Positions 1 to 7,814 of a stretch of 20,053 nt of DNA are shown here, one piece after another. Made by a program: the position numbers and the translations under genes. Positions within the stretch are counted from its first letter, which is position 1, and every line of letters starts with the position of its first letter. The stretch covers positions 1 to 20,053 of the forward strand of contig JAVVFH010000036.1 in the NCBI GenBank assembly GCA_032250585.1. The letters are read 5' to 3'. The notes beneath the pieces are model-generated. The model was not told the origin of the DNA. It did no database searches and worked only from the letters and a program-made list of their open reading frames with translations. The stretch comes from JAVVFH01 sp032250585 (GTDB taxonomy: Bacteria > Pseudomonadota > Gammaproteobacteria > Xanthomonadales > SZUA-36).

Positions 1-57
1 GGTCCCTCCCATCCCGGCGCTTTCAATCATCCCGATTTCCAGCGCTAATTACCATAC

Positions 58-76
58 AAGCGGCTTCAGCCGCGAT
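58..76. repeat. REP-like palindrome upstream of the first gene
   Basis: GCGGCT-TC-AGCCGC is a perfect inverted repeat at 60-73, followed by GATTAA. The same core recurs near 6082 and 7187, so it is a dispersed element rather than an operator private to this gene. It lies 20 bases before the start codon at 93, so it will sit in the 5' region of the first cluster. Confidence 0.7.
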
Positions 77-92
77 TAACGGCGACACTCCG

Positions 93-2219
93 ATGAACCC
101 GATTCACCCACTCGAACCACTGCTCCGGCCCCGCTCCCTGGCCGTGTTGGGAGCCAGCGAACGCATCGGCTCGGTCGGCCGCCAGACCGTACAGAACCTT
201 CTGACCGGTGAGTTCCCGGGCACGCTTCATGCGGTGAACCCGGCGTACGAAACGGTACTCGGTGTGCCCTGCTTTCCGACCCTGGCGAGCCTCCCCGAGA
301 CCGTCGAGCACGTGGTTCTGACTGTCGGTGACGCCCGCGTCGAGGAAGCGCTGGATGCCGTCATCGCGCATGGCGCCAAAGCACTGACCCTGATGTCCAG
401 CCTCGAACTCGAAAACGACAGCGATCCGCCCCTTAAAAAGCGGGTCGCCGCAAAGATTCGCGCCTCTGGCCTCACCGTCTGCGGCGCCAACGGCATGGGC
501 TTTTACAATTTCGCCGCCGGCGTCTGGGTCTGCGGCTTCGATACCCGCAACAACCACGTCCGCGGCGGCAACGTGACGCTGATCAGCCATTCCGGCGCGG
601 GCATGTCCGGCATTGTCGACTGCGAAGAGCGCATCGACTTCAACCTCGCCGTCTCCACCGGGCAGGAACTGCGCGTCAGCATGGATCAGTACATGGACTA
701 TGCGCTCGAACAGCCGGAAACCCGGGTCATCGGTCTGTTCATGGAAACCGCGCGCAATCCCGCCGGCCTGCAGGCGGCTTTCCGCAAAGCCGGTGAAAAG
801 AACATACCGGTCGTGGTGCTGAAAGTCGGCCGCACGGAACTGTCGGCCCGGCTCGCCGTTTCCCATTCAGGCGCCATTGCCGGCAGCGACGATGCCTGCC
901 AGGCCCTGTTCGACCGCTACGGCGTGCAGCGCGTGGAAGACATGGACGAACTGGCCACCGCGCTGATCATGTTCGCCCAGCCACACCCGGTCGCCGCGGG
1001 TGGGTTGGTCTCCATCCACGATTCCGGCGGCGAGCGACAATTGCTGATCGACCTGGCCGACCGCATGCGCGCGCCGCTGACGGAAATCCGGCCGCAAACC
1101 ATCCGGCGCCTCGAGGAACTGCTGGACCCCGGTCTGCCCGCCGTCAATCCGCTGGATGCCTGGGGCGCCGGCGGCCCGGACGCGGACCACATCATGGAGG
1201 AGAGCCTGGCAGCGCTGATGGCGGACCCGGCGGCGGCGATGGGCGTCGTGGTCCACGACCGCGCACCGCTCAGCCGCCTGTATGAACCCTATTTCGACTA
1301 CCTGCGACGCGGTCACGAGGCTTCCGGAAAGCCGGCCTTCCTGGTGGCCAACCGCCAGGGCAGCGGCAGCGACCCGGCTGCAGTGGCCATCACGCGCGAA
1401 GGCTTCCCCGTGCTGGATGGCCTGCGTCCCTTCCTGGCCGGGGTTCGCTGCCTGCTGGACTACCGGGATTTCCAGTCGCGCCCGACCGAGAGCATTCCCG
1501 GCGCGAATGCAGAACGCACGGCGCGATGGCGGCGGCGGCTGGCCGGCGGCGACACGCTGGAGGAATACGAAGCCGGCCGCCTGCTGAGCGATTTCGGCGT
1601 GCCGGTCAACCCTGCAATCCGGGCGCGGGATGTGAAAGGCGTGCTGCAGGCCGCGGAAGAACTGGGCTACCCCGTGGCGCTCAAAACCGCGGCGACAGGC
1701 ATTCTGCACAAAACCGATCATGACGGCGTGCGGCTCGGCATCCGCGATCCGGCACAGCTCGAAGAAGCATACGCAGAGGTTGCGAGCCGGCTCGGAAACG
1801 AGGTCGTGCTGGCGCCCATGGTCGACGGCAACGGCATGGAAATGATGCTCGGCCTGGTGCGCGACGAGCAGTTCGGCCCGCTGGTCATGCTCGGCTTCGG
1901 CGGCGTCGAAGTCGATGCCATCCGCGACGTGAGCTACGCCCTGCCGCCCTTCGGCCAGGCCACCGCGCGGCGGATGCTCGACCGCCTGCAAAGGCGTCCG
2001 TTGCTGGACGGCCTGCGCAAGCGCCCGGCGCTTAACATCGACGCTTTCTGCAGCGCCGCCGAACGGTTTTCGGTGATGTGCGCCGCCCTCGGCGAAGTCA
2101 TCGGTGAAATCGACGTCAATCCGTTGCTGCTGTCGCCGTCCGGCTGTGTCGCGGTGGACGCCCTGGTGGCCGGCCGCCGACCGGATGCTGCGTCCGGAGC
2201 CTCCGATATTCCATGTTAA
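93..2219 (+). CDS. NDP-forming acyl-CoA synthetase (acetate--CoA ligase family, fused subunits)
   Basis: Single-chain ligase making an acyl-CoA from a carboxylic acid, CoA and a nucleoside triphosphate through a phosphohistidine, in the cytoplasm. The N-terminal CoA-binding Rossmann domain starts with LAVLGASERIGSVG (about residues 14-27). A succinyl-CoA-ligase-like domain follows, with VTLISHSGAG near residue 161 and SHSGAIAGSD carrying His258, the expected phosphorylated histidine. The C-terminal ATP-grasp domain (about 480-700) has YPVALKTAATGILHKTDHDG and ends with EIDVNPLLL. About 700 residues is usual for the fused form. There is no in-frame start upstream of ATG 93 and no clear Shine-Dalgarno sequence. 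It is 38 bases from the aldehyde dehydrogenase on the same strand, so an operon is likely. The substrate cannot be read from sequence; acetate, propionate, a hydroxycinnamate or a product of the neighbouring dehydrogenase are all possible. Confidence 0.9.
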   Translation: MNPIHPLEPLLRPRSLAVLGASERIGSVGRQTVQNLLTGEFPGTLHAVNPAYETVLGVPCFPTLASLPETVEHVVLTVGDARVEEALDAVIAHGAKALTLMSSLELENDSDPPLKKRVAAKIRASGLTVCGANGMGFYNFAAGVWVCGFDTRNNHVRGGNVTLISHSGAGMSGIVDCEERIDFNLAVSTGQELRVSMDQYMDYALEQPETRVIGLFMETARNPAGLQAAFRKAGEKNIPVVVLKVGRTELSARLAVSHSGAIAGSDDACQALFDRYGVQRVEDMDELATALIMFAQPHPVAAGGLVSIHDSGGERQLLIDLADRMRAPLTEIRPQTIRRLEELLDPGLPAVNPLDAWGAGGPDADHIMEESLAALMADPAAAMGVVVHDRAPLSRLYEPYFDYLRRGHEASGKPAFLVANRQGSGSDPAAVAITREGFPVLDGLRPFLAGVRCLLDYRDFQSRPTESIPGANAERTARWRRRLAGGDTLEEYEAGRLLSDFGVPVNPAIRARDVKGVLQAAEELGYPVALKTAATGILHKTDHDGVRLGIRDPAQLEEAYAEVASRLGNEVVLAPMVDGNGMEMMLGLVRDEQFGPLVMLGFGGVEVDAIRDVSYALPPFGQATARRMLDRLQRRPLLDGLRKRPALNIDAFCSAAERFSVMCAALGEVIGEIDVNPLLLSPSGCVAVDALVAGRRPDAASGASDIPC

Positions 2220-2257
2220 TGTGTAACTTAACCCGAAAAATTTACAGAGAGTAAAGA

Positions 2258-3790
2258 ATGAGCCTTGCAAAGATTGAAAATTACGACAGGTCCCAATGGG
2301 CCGAAGCCGCGGAACGCGCCAAATCGGGCATCGAAACACGCCTTTTCATCGACGGCGAATACACCGATGCAGCATCCGGGGGCTGCTTCGAAACCGTCAA
2401 CCCGGCCACCGGGGAAACGCTGGCCGCCATGTCCGAAGGCCAGCCCGAGGACATTGACCGCGCCGTCGCGGCCGCACTGAAGGCGTTCCGTTCGGGAGGC
2501 TGGTCGCGGATGGCGCCGCGCGAGCGGATGGACGTGCTGTACCACTTCGCCGACCTGATCGACGAAAATGCCGAACAGCTGGCGGTGCTCGAAACCCTCG
2601 ACATGGGCAAGCCGATCGGCGACGTGGTAGCGGAAGACCTGCCCGCCGTGATCGACACCATCCGCTTCATGGCCGAGGGCATCGACAAGATAGAGGGCTC
2701 GGTCACCAACACCGACAGGGATTCGATCCACATGGTCCTGCGCGAACCGCTGGGCGTGGTCGGCTGTATTTCGCCCTGGAATTACCCTTTGCTGATGGCG
2801 GCCTGGAAAATCGCGCCGGCCCTGGCCGCGGGCAACACCGTGGTGCTGAAACCTGCCGAGCAGTCGCCGATGAGCTGCCTGCGCCTGGCCGAGCTGTTCA
2901 TGCAGGCCGGTGGACCGCCCGGCGTGCTGAACGTGGTCAACGGCTACGGCGAAACGGCCGGAAAAGCCCTGGCGCTGCACGGGGATGTCGCCAAGATCAG
3001 CTTCACCGGCTCCACCGAAGTGGGCAAGCTGATTCTGCAGTATGCCGGGCTGTCGAACATGAAACGGGTCGCGCTGGAGTGCGGCGGCAAGTCGCCGCAG
3101 ATCTTCATGGCCGACCTGCCCGACATGGACCGCGCGATCGACGCGGCCTACAACGGCGTTTTCGCCAACATGGGCGAGGTCTGCAGCGCCGGCTCACGGC
3201 TGCTGGTGGAACGCCCGATTTACGAGGAGTTCATCCAGCGCTTCATCGCCGAAGGCAAGGACGCTTACCGGCCGGGCGCTCCGCTGGACCCGGACACCAG
3301 CATGGGCCCACTGGTGGACCGCGGCTCGCAGCAGCGCGTACTGGGCATGATCGAAGAAGCCCGCCGCGAAGGCGCCCGCCTGCATTTCGGCGGCGACGCA
3401 CCTGCCGGCCTGGAGCAGGGCGCTTACGTCAACCCAACCCTGTTCAGCGACGTCGACAACAGCATGTCCATCGCGCGCAACGAGGTTTTCGGCCCGGTTG
3501 CCAGCGTGATCCCCTTCGACGGCGCCGAAAACGCCCTCGCGATCGCGAACGACACCATTTACGGCCTGGCCGCCGGAATCTGGACCAACGACCTGAACAA
3601 GGCCATGCGCCTGGTCAAGAACATCGAGGCGGGGGTCGTGTGGGTAAACAGCTACGAGGACGGCGACATGACTCAGCCCTTCGGCGGATACAAGCAGTCT
3701 GGCCAGGCCCGCGACAAGTGCCTGGACAGCCTGAGAAGCTATACCCAGGGCAAATCGGCCTGGTTCCGCCTGGCGCCCGAACAGGACTGA
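2258..3790 (+). CDS. NAD(P)+-dependent aldehyde dehydrogenase, PuuC-like
   Basis: Oxidises an aldehyde to its acid. The complete ALDH fold is visible: PWNYPLLMAAWKIAPALAAG (nucleotide and substrate region), FTGSTEVG, general base Glu274 in LECGGKSPQ, nucleophile Cys309 in GEVCSAGSR, and EVFGPV. The C-terminal signature WVNSYEDGDMTQPFGGYKQS followed by G-x-x-RDK is very close to E. coli PuuC (gamma-glutamyl-gamma-aminobutyraldehyde dehydrogenase) and related betaine/amino-aldehyde dehydrogenases. Length 510 is normal. ATG 2258 has a purine-rich AGAGAG upstream. With a PuuA-like enzyme three genes away, an amino-aldehyde or gamma-glutamylated amino-aldehyde substrate is likely, but this is inference. 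The next gene follows after 18 bases. Confidence 0.92.
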   Translation: MSLAKIENYDRSQWAEAAERAKSGIETRLFIDGEYTDAASGGCFETVNPATGETLAAMSEGQPEDIDRAVAAALKAFRSGGWSRMAPRERMDVLYHFADLIDENAEQLAVLETLDMGKPIGDVVAEDLPAVIDTIRFMAEGIDKIEGSVTNTDRDSIHMVLREPLGVVGCISPWNYPLLMAAWKIAPALAAGNTVVLKPAEQSPMSCLRLAELFMQAGGPPGVLNVVNGYGETAGKALALHGDVAKISFTGSTEVGKLILQYAGLSNMKRVALECGGKSPQIFMADLPDMDRAIDAAYNGVFANMGEVCSAGSRLLVERPIYEEFIQRFIAEGKDAYRPGAPLDPDTSMGPLVDRGSQQRVLGMIEEARREGARLHFGGDAPAGLEQGAYVNPTLFSDVDNSMSIARNEVFGPVASVIPFDGAENALAIANDTIYGLAAGIWTNDLNKAMRLVKNIEAGVVWVNSYEDGDMTQPFGGYKQSGQARDKCLDSLRSYTQGKSAWFRLAPEQD

Positions 3791-3808
3791 CCGCCCCGGG
3801 CGCGGCCG

Positions 3809-4627
3809 ATGCGATTCGAAACCATCCGCTACGAAACCGAAGGCCCGCTGGCCTGGATCACGCTTGACCGGCCGGACAAGCTGAACGCCGTCAGCAAGAA
3901 GATGGTGGCGGAACTCAACCAGGCGCTGGACGCAGCGGAGGCGGACGGCGGGGTCCGCGTCATCCTGCTGAAGGGCGCGGGCCGGGCCTTTTCCGCCGGT
4001 TTCGATCTCGAGGTGGACACGGCCACAATACGCGCACCGGACGAGGAATTGGCCGCGCTCAAGAAGGAACTGCAGAACGATTTCGACCTGATCATGCGAT
4101 TCTGGAACAGCGCCAAGCCTACCGTCGCGGCCGTGCACGGCTACTGCCTCGGCGGTGCCCTGGAAATGGCTATTGCCTGCGACCTGACCGTTGCCGCCGA
4201 GGCCTGCCGATTTGGTGAGCCCGAAGTGAAATTCGGCAGCGGCATCGTGGCGCTGTTGCTGCCCTGGATCTGCGGGCCCAAGCGTGCCAGGGAAATCCTG
4301 TTGACCGGTGACGACCGCATTACGGCCCGGCAGGCCGAAATCTGGGGGCTCGTCAACCGCGTCGTTGCAGAGGACGAACTGATCGACTGCGCACACCAAC
4401 TGGCCCGGCAAATCGCCGCAAACGACCAACTCGCGGTACGCTTGACCAAGCAGGCCCTCAACGACGCCTGCGAATTCGGCTCGATGCGCGACGCGCTGGT
4501 GCATGCCCTGCAACTCAGCATCACGATCGAAAGCACGGAAACCGAGGAATCCACCCGCTTCAACGAGATTCTCCGCAGCGAGGGCGCCAGGGCGGCGATC
4601 GCCTGGCGACAAAAACGCATCGAATGA
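3809..4627 (+). CDS. Enoyl-CoA hydratase/isomerase family protein (crotonase fold)
   Basis: Crotonase-superfamily enzyme acting on an acyl-CoA. The start WITLDRPDKLNAVSKKM, the oxyanion-hole segment GRAFSAGFDLEVD, and HGYCLGGALEMAIACD are typical. Two acidic residues 20 apart, Glu119 (in GGALEMA) and Glu139 (in FGEPEV), match the spacing of the catalytic Glu144/Glu164 pair of rat hydratase, so hydration or retro-hydration is chemically possible. The usual PGxGGTQRL loop is replaced by SGIVALLLPWICGPKRA, a variant seen in subfamilies of uncertain substrate. Length 272 is complete. ATG 3809 lies 18 bases after the dehydrogenase stop with no strong ribosome site, so translational coupling is likely. 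Together with the ligase at 93 it suggests a CoA-thioester branch in this cluster. Confidence 0.9.
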   Translation: MRFETIRYETEGPLAWITLDRPDKLNAVSKKMVAELNQALDAAEADGGVRVILLKGAGRAFSAGFDLEVDTATIRAPDEELAALKKELQNDFDLIMRFWNSAKPTVAAVHGYCLGGALEMAIACDLTVAAEACRFGEPEVKFGSGIVALLLPWICGPKRAREILLTGDDRITARQAEIWGLVNRVVAEDELIDCAHQLARQIAANDQLAVRLTKQALNDACEFGSMRDALVHALQLSITIESTETEESTRFNEILRSEGARAAIAWRQKRIE

Positions 4628-4655
4628 AGAAGCATGAGGACCGGAAGACGGAAAG

Positions 4656-6029
4656 ATGCCATCAAACAATATGAAAAACGTGCTTGACGAGTACCTGGAG
4701 GTGCACCCGGACACCCGATTCCTGGAACCCCTGATCGCCGATATGAATGGCATCCTGCGCGGCAAGCGCGTCGGCGTCGACGAGGCCGGCAAGGCGTTCA
4801 ATAACGGCGTGAACATGTGCGGGGCGACCACAGTGCTCGACACGCGCGGCAACACCTTTGAATCGGTGCCCTATGGCATGAACGACGGTGACCCCGACGC
4901 CAAGGGCATCGCCGTGCCCGGCAGCCTGGCGCCCATTCCCTGGGCCACGCTGCCCAGCGCGCAGGTGCTGCTCGAATTGATCGAGTTAGACGGCTCGCCC
5001 TATCCCAACGACCCGCGCAACGTGTTACGCGACGCCGCCAAACCCCTCCGGGATCTGGGCTTCACGCCCGTTCTGGCGACCGAACTGGAGTTCTACCTCG
5101 TCGAGCACGATGGCGATTGCTTCCGGCCGAAAATGCCGCGTATTCCGGGCTCAGACCTGCCGCAGGGCGGCTTGCAGTACGCGATGATGGAGGACCTCTA
5201 CGAGGTCGACGCTTTTTTGACCGATCTCGACTCGATTTGCCGCGCGCAGAACATTCCGGCCGGCGCAGTCCTTTCGGAGTTCTCACCAGGCCAGTTCGAA
5301 GTGAACCTGCACCACGTGGACGACCCGGTGCTGGCCTGCGACCACGCCGTGCTGCTCAAGCGCGCCATCAAGGCCGCAGCGCGCAACAACGGTTTGGCGG
5401 CCACCTTCATGGCCAAGCCCTTCGCGGAGACCGCCGGCAACGGCCTGCACATCCACGTCAGCGTGCTGGACAAGGCGGGCGAAAACATTTTTGCAGGCCA
5501 GTGCAAAGACGGGGCGTTTTCGGATCGTCTGCGCCACGCCATCGGCGGCCTGGGCGCAGCGATGGCCGAGAGCATGGCAGTCTTTGCGCCGAATGCGAAT
5601 TCTTACCGCCGCCACGCGCCCGGCAATTTCGTGCCCGCGGCACCGAGTTGGGGCCCGAATCACCGCAGCGTGGCTATGCGTATCCCGCTGTCCGCGCCGG
5701 TCAATACGCGACTCGAGCATCGCGTTGCCGGGGCCGACGCGAACCCATACCTGGTGGTGGCCGCGGTGCTAGCCGGCATCCACCACGGCCTCAGCAAGCG
5801 CTGCGAACCGCAGACCATGACCCCGGAACGCGCTCCGCTCGATCACGTCGTGACGGTTCCGATTCGCTGGCCGCAGGCGCTGGATGCATTCGACTCGGGC
5901 AGCATCCTGCGCGACTACATCGGCAAGCACTATCACGAACTGTATTCCCTGTGCCGGCGCGAGGAAGAAGCCAACTACAATGCCGAAATCCCGGAAAAGG
6001 ATTTCGAATGGTTTTTGAGGGCGGTGTGA
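4656..6029 (+). CDS. Glutamine synthetase family protein, PuuA-like gamma-glutamylamine synthetase
   Basis: ATP-dependent ligase expected to join the gamma-carboxyl of glutamate to an amine. The order of motifs follows PuuA closely: DMNGILRGKR (about 29-38), ELEFYLVE (metal-binding acids, from Glu143), EFSPGQFEVNLHH, FMAKPFAETAGNGLHIHVS, NANSYRRHAPG, SVAMRIP, and EHRVAGADANPYLV. Length 457 is close to E. coli PuuA (about 470). The annotated start ATG 4656 has GGAAAG just upstream; ATG 4671 is an alternative. It lies 28 bases after the crotonase gene and looks like the last gene of the cluster. No PuuB oxidase or PuuD hydrolase is in the window, so the amine substrate is open: putrescine, a diamine, an alkylamine or an aromatic amine. 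Confidence 0.9.
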   Translation: MPSNNMKNVLDEYLEVHPDTRFLEPLIADMNGILRGKRVGVDEAGKAFNNGVNMCGATTVLDTRGNTFESVPYGMNDGDPDAKGIAVPGSLAPIPWATLPSAQVLLELIELDGSPYPNDPRNVLRDAAKPLRDLGFTPVLATELEFYLVEHDGDCFRPKMPRIPGSDLPQGGLQYAMMEDLYEVDAFLTDLDSICRAQNIPAGAVLSEFSPGQFEVNLHHVDDPVLACDHAVLLKRAIKAAARNNGLAATFMAKPFAETAGNGLHIHVSVLDKAGENIFAGQCKDGAFSDRLRHAIGGLGAAMAESMAVFAPNANSYRRHAPGNFVPAAPSWGPNHRSVAMRIPLSAPVNTRLEHRVAGADANPYLVVAAVLAGIHHGLSKRCEPQTMTPERAPLDHVVTVPIRWPQALDAFDSGSILRDYIGKHYHELYSLCRREEEANYNAEIPEKDFEWFLRAV

Positions 6030-6079
6030 GGCCACTTGAATGCAGCCCAAAACACACGCGTGCGGCTACGCTTGCGGGA

Positions 6080-6145
6080 GTTGTGGGAGCGGCTTTAGCC
6101 GCGATCAATGGGTATTGTGGTATTTTTTGCGCGGCTTAAGCCGTA
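6080..6145. repeat. REP-like element pair downstream of the gamma-glutamylamine synthetase
   Basis: TGTGGGAGCGGCTTTAGCCGCGATC at about 6082-6106 contains the palindrome GCGGCT-TT-AGCCGC. A second, smaller palindrome CGGCTTAAGCCG lies at 6132-6143. This matches the unit at 60-73 and that at 7187-7212. Its place just after the cluster's last stop codon fits the usual position of REP elements, and it could stabilise the 3' end of the message. No T-run follows, so it is not a classical terminator. Confidence 0.75.
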
Positions 6146-6174
6146 CACAAAAGGATTTATTTGCGGAACACTGA

Positions 6175-7164
6175 ATGGAACTGTTGACCGATTCCCGCAG
6201 CGGTGTTTTCTGCCGCGCAGATTGCGATAAAGCCTCGGCAAAATCCGCTGATTGCCGGCCGGTGTCGTCCGCGAGGGAAGTACTGGCGGCCGGCTATCGA
6301 CCCTGCCCTGCCTGCAAACCCCTGCAATCGGGCGCCGCAGACCCGGACTGGCTGCCCGCGCTGATGGCCGAAATCGATTCCGACCCGGCGCGGCGTTGGC
6401 ATGACCAGGACCTGGCCAATACGGGCCTCGACCCGGCGGCCGTGCGCCGCTGGTTCATCGCCAACCACGGCCTGACTTTTCACGCTTACACGCGCTTGCG
6501 ACGCTTGGGCCTGGCCCTGCGACAGATTCAACATGGCACGCCGGTCACTGAAGCGGTCATCGCCCACGGTTACGAGTCCGAAAGCGGTTTCCGGGAATCG
6601 TTCGCCCTAGTCTTCGGCAACCCGCCCTCGGCCGTAGACCGTGAATCCTCGATCTGGATCAACCGCGTGGCGACGCCGCTGGGCCCGATGATCATGGGCG
6701 TGCACGACCAGGGCCTTTACCTTCTGGAGTTTGCCGAGCGGCGCATGCTGGACACCCAGCTGAAACGCCTCAGACAGCGACTGGGAAGGGTCTTTCTGCC
6801 CGGTGATCACCCCTTGATGCAACAGGTAAAAAATGAACTCGACGATTATTTCAACGGCAGTCGCAAAAAATTTGGGATCACGTCGAGGACGCCCGGCAGC
6901 GCGTTCCAGGAAGCGGTCTGGGACGCCCTGCGCGAAATTCCCTACGGCGAGATGCGCAGCTACGCGGACATCGCTGAGGTCATCGGACAACCATCCGCGG
7001 TGCGTGCCGTCGGGCGAGCCAACGGCGACAACCGGGTAGCGATCCTGATTCCCTGTCATCGCGTCGTGGGTGCTCACGGAGGCCTGACAGGTTACGGCGG
7101 CGGTCTCTGGCGCAAGAAGTACCTGCTGTCTTTGGAGCAGGCGCAGGGATTCCACCTGGCATAG
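6175..7164 (+). CDS. ada: Ada-like bifunctional methylation-responsive regulator / O6-methylguanine-DNA methyltransferase, short N-terminus
   Basis: DNA repair protein that removes alkyl groups and activates transcription when methylated. The Ada zinc domain keeps four cysteines in the expected spacing: Cys13, Cys17, Cys44, Cys47 (GVFCRADC and YRPCPAC), corresponding to E. coli Cys38/42/69/72. An AraC-type helix-turn-helix follows (about residues 55-150, RRWFIANHGLTFHAYTRLRR and VTEAVIAHGYESESGFRESF). The C-terminal methyltransferase domain (about 155-329) has IPCHRVVGAHGGLTGYGGG with acceptor Cys294. Length is 329 against about 354 in E. coli; the missing 25 residues are all before the first cysteine. 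A stop codon directly precedes ATG 6175 in frame, so the protein cannot be extended. It is flanked on both sides by REP elements, suggesting its own transcription unit. Confidence 0.92.
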   Translation: MELLTDSRSGVFCRADCDKASAKSADCRPVSSAREVLAAGYRPCPACKPLQSGAADPDWLPALMAEIDSDPARRWHDQDLANTGLDPAAVRRWFIANHGLTFHAYTRLRRLGLALRQIQHGTPVTEAVIAHGYESESGFRESFALVFGNPPSAVDRESSIWINRVATPLGPMIMGVHDQGLYLLEFAERRMLDTQLKRLRQRLGRVFLPGDHPLMQQVKNELDDYFNGSRKKFGITSRTPGSAFQEAVWDALREIPYGEMRSYADIAEVIGQPSAVRAVGRANGDNRVAILIPCHRVVGAHGGLTGYGGGLWRKKYLLSLEQAQGFHLA

Positions 7165-7186
7165 AGGGCTTTAGCAGCGGCCATTT

Positions 7187-7212
7187 GTGGGAGCGGCTTC
7201 AGCCACTCCCAC
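7187..7212. repeat. REP-like hairpin between ada and the crotonase pseudogene
   Basis: GTGGGAG-C-GGCT-TC-AGCC-A-CTCCCAC forms a long nearly perfect hairpin. It shares the GTGGGAGCGGCTT core with the element at 6082. It lies 22 bases after the ada stop codon. There is no T-run on either side, so I class it as a REP unit rather than an intrinsic terminator. Confidence 0.75.
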
Positions 7213-7260
7213 GGATAAGTTGCAAAGATTACTGCTCCCCGCCCGGCGAAGGAGATCGTC

Positions 7261-7778
7261 ATGAACGTAAAGGTCGAAAAACATCAGGTCATCAGCGTGA
7301 TCACGATCAACCGGCCGGAAGCTCGAAATGCGGTCGATCTCGAAACGGCCACGCAACTGGCAGGCGCCTTCCGGGACTTCGAGGCGGATGCCGGCCAATC
7401 GGTCGCGATCCTGACGGGCGCAAACGGGAGCTTCTGTTCCGGCGCCGATCTCCAGTCCGTCGCCGACGGCAGGCCCAACCGCGTCGCAGAGACCGGCGAC
7501 GGTCCGATGGGGCCGACGCGCTCGGCATGGGTTTGGTCAATCGACTCAGCAAGCCCGGCGCAGCGCTGGCCGACGCGATCGCGCTGGCCGAACGCCTGGC
7601 GCAATACCCACAGCGTTGCCTGCGCAGCGACCGCCGCAGTGCGATCGCCCAATGGGGGATGCCCGAGGCCGGTGCGCTGTTGCAGGAAACCCGGCTCGGA
7701 CGGAAGGTGCTCGATTCTGGCGAATCACGCGCGGGAGCGATCCGCTTCCGCAAAAACGGACCGTTCGCCGGCGAATAA
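7261..7778 (+). pseudogene. Enoyl-CoA hydratase/isomerase family pseudogene with internal deletion and frame change
   Basis: The first about 84 codons read as a good crotonase N-terminus: VISVITINRPEARNAVDLET, then AILTGANGSFCSGADLQSVA, and GDGPMGPTR. Around 7503-7518 the homology jumps to another frame (offset two bases) and resumes as ADALGMGLVNRLSKPGAALA, LAERLAQYPQRCLRSDRRSA and a normal C-terminus ending at 7778. The middle of the family (HGYxxGGxxELAxxCD through the LTG region, with both catalytic acid positions) is absent, about 85-90 residues judged by the usual length near 255. The unshifted frame runs on to 7866 and overlaps the next gene. A strong AAGGAG ribosome site precedes ATG 7261, so it was once a well-expressed gene. 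No intact product is possible. Confidence 0.85.
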
Positions 7779-7814
7779 GATGTCTTCGAGGACGACAGAC
7801 CCTACAATAGCGCG

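Noticed and set aside
867..2339. Minus-strand frame of 490 residues opposite the acyl-CoA synthetase
   Set aside because: Fully antisense to a gene with clear motifs and a strong GC third-base pattern; the product is low-complexity His/Arg/Gln-rich.
93..4627. Ferulate degradation cluster (CoA ligase, hydratase, vanillin dehydrogenase)
   Set aside because: The dehydrogenase has PuuC-type C-terminal signatures and the next gene is a PuuA-like synthetase. The ligase is of the NDP-forming type also used for many acids. It remains a weak alternative only.
3194..4855. Minus-strand frame of 553 residues opposite three genes
   Set aside because: It crosses the ends of three conserved genes and has no recognisable domain, so it is a shadow.
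7187..7212. Hairpin considered as an intrinsic terminator of ada
   Set aside because: No T-run on either side, and the same core recurs elsewhere as a dispersed REP unit.
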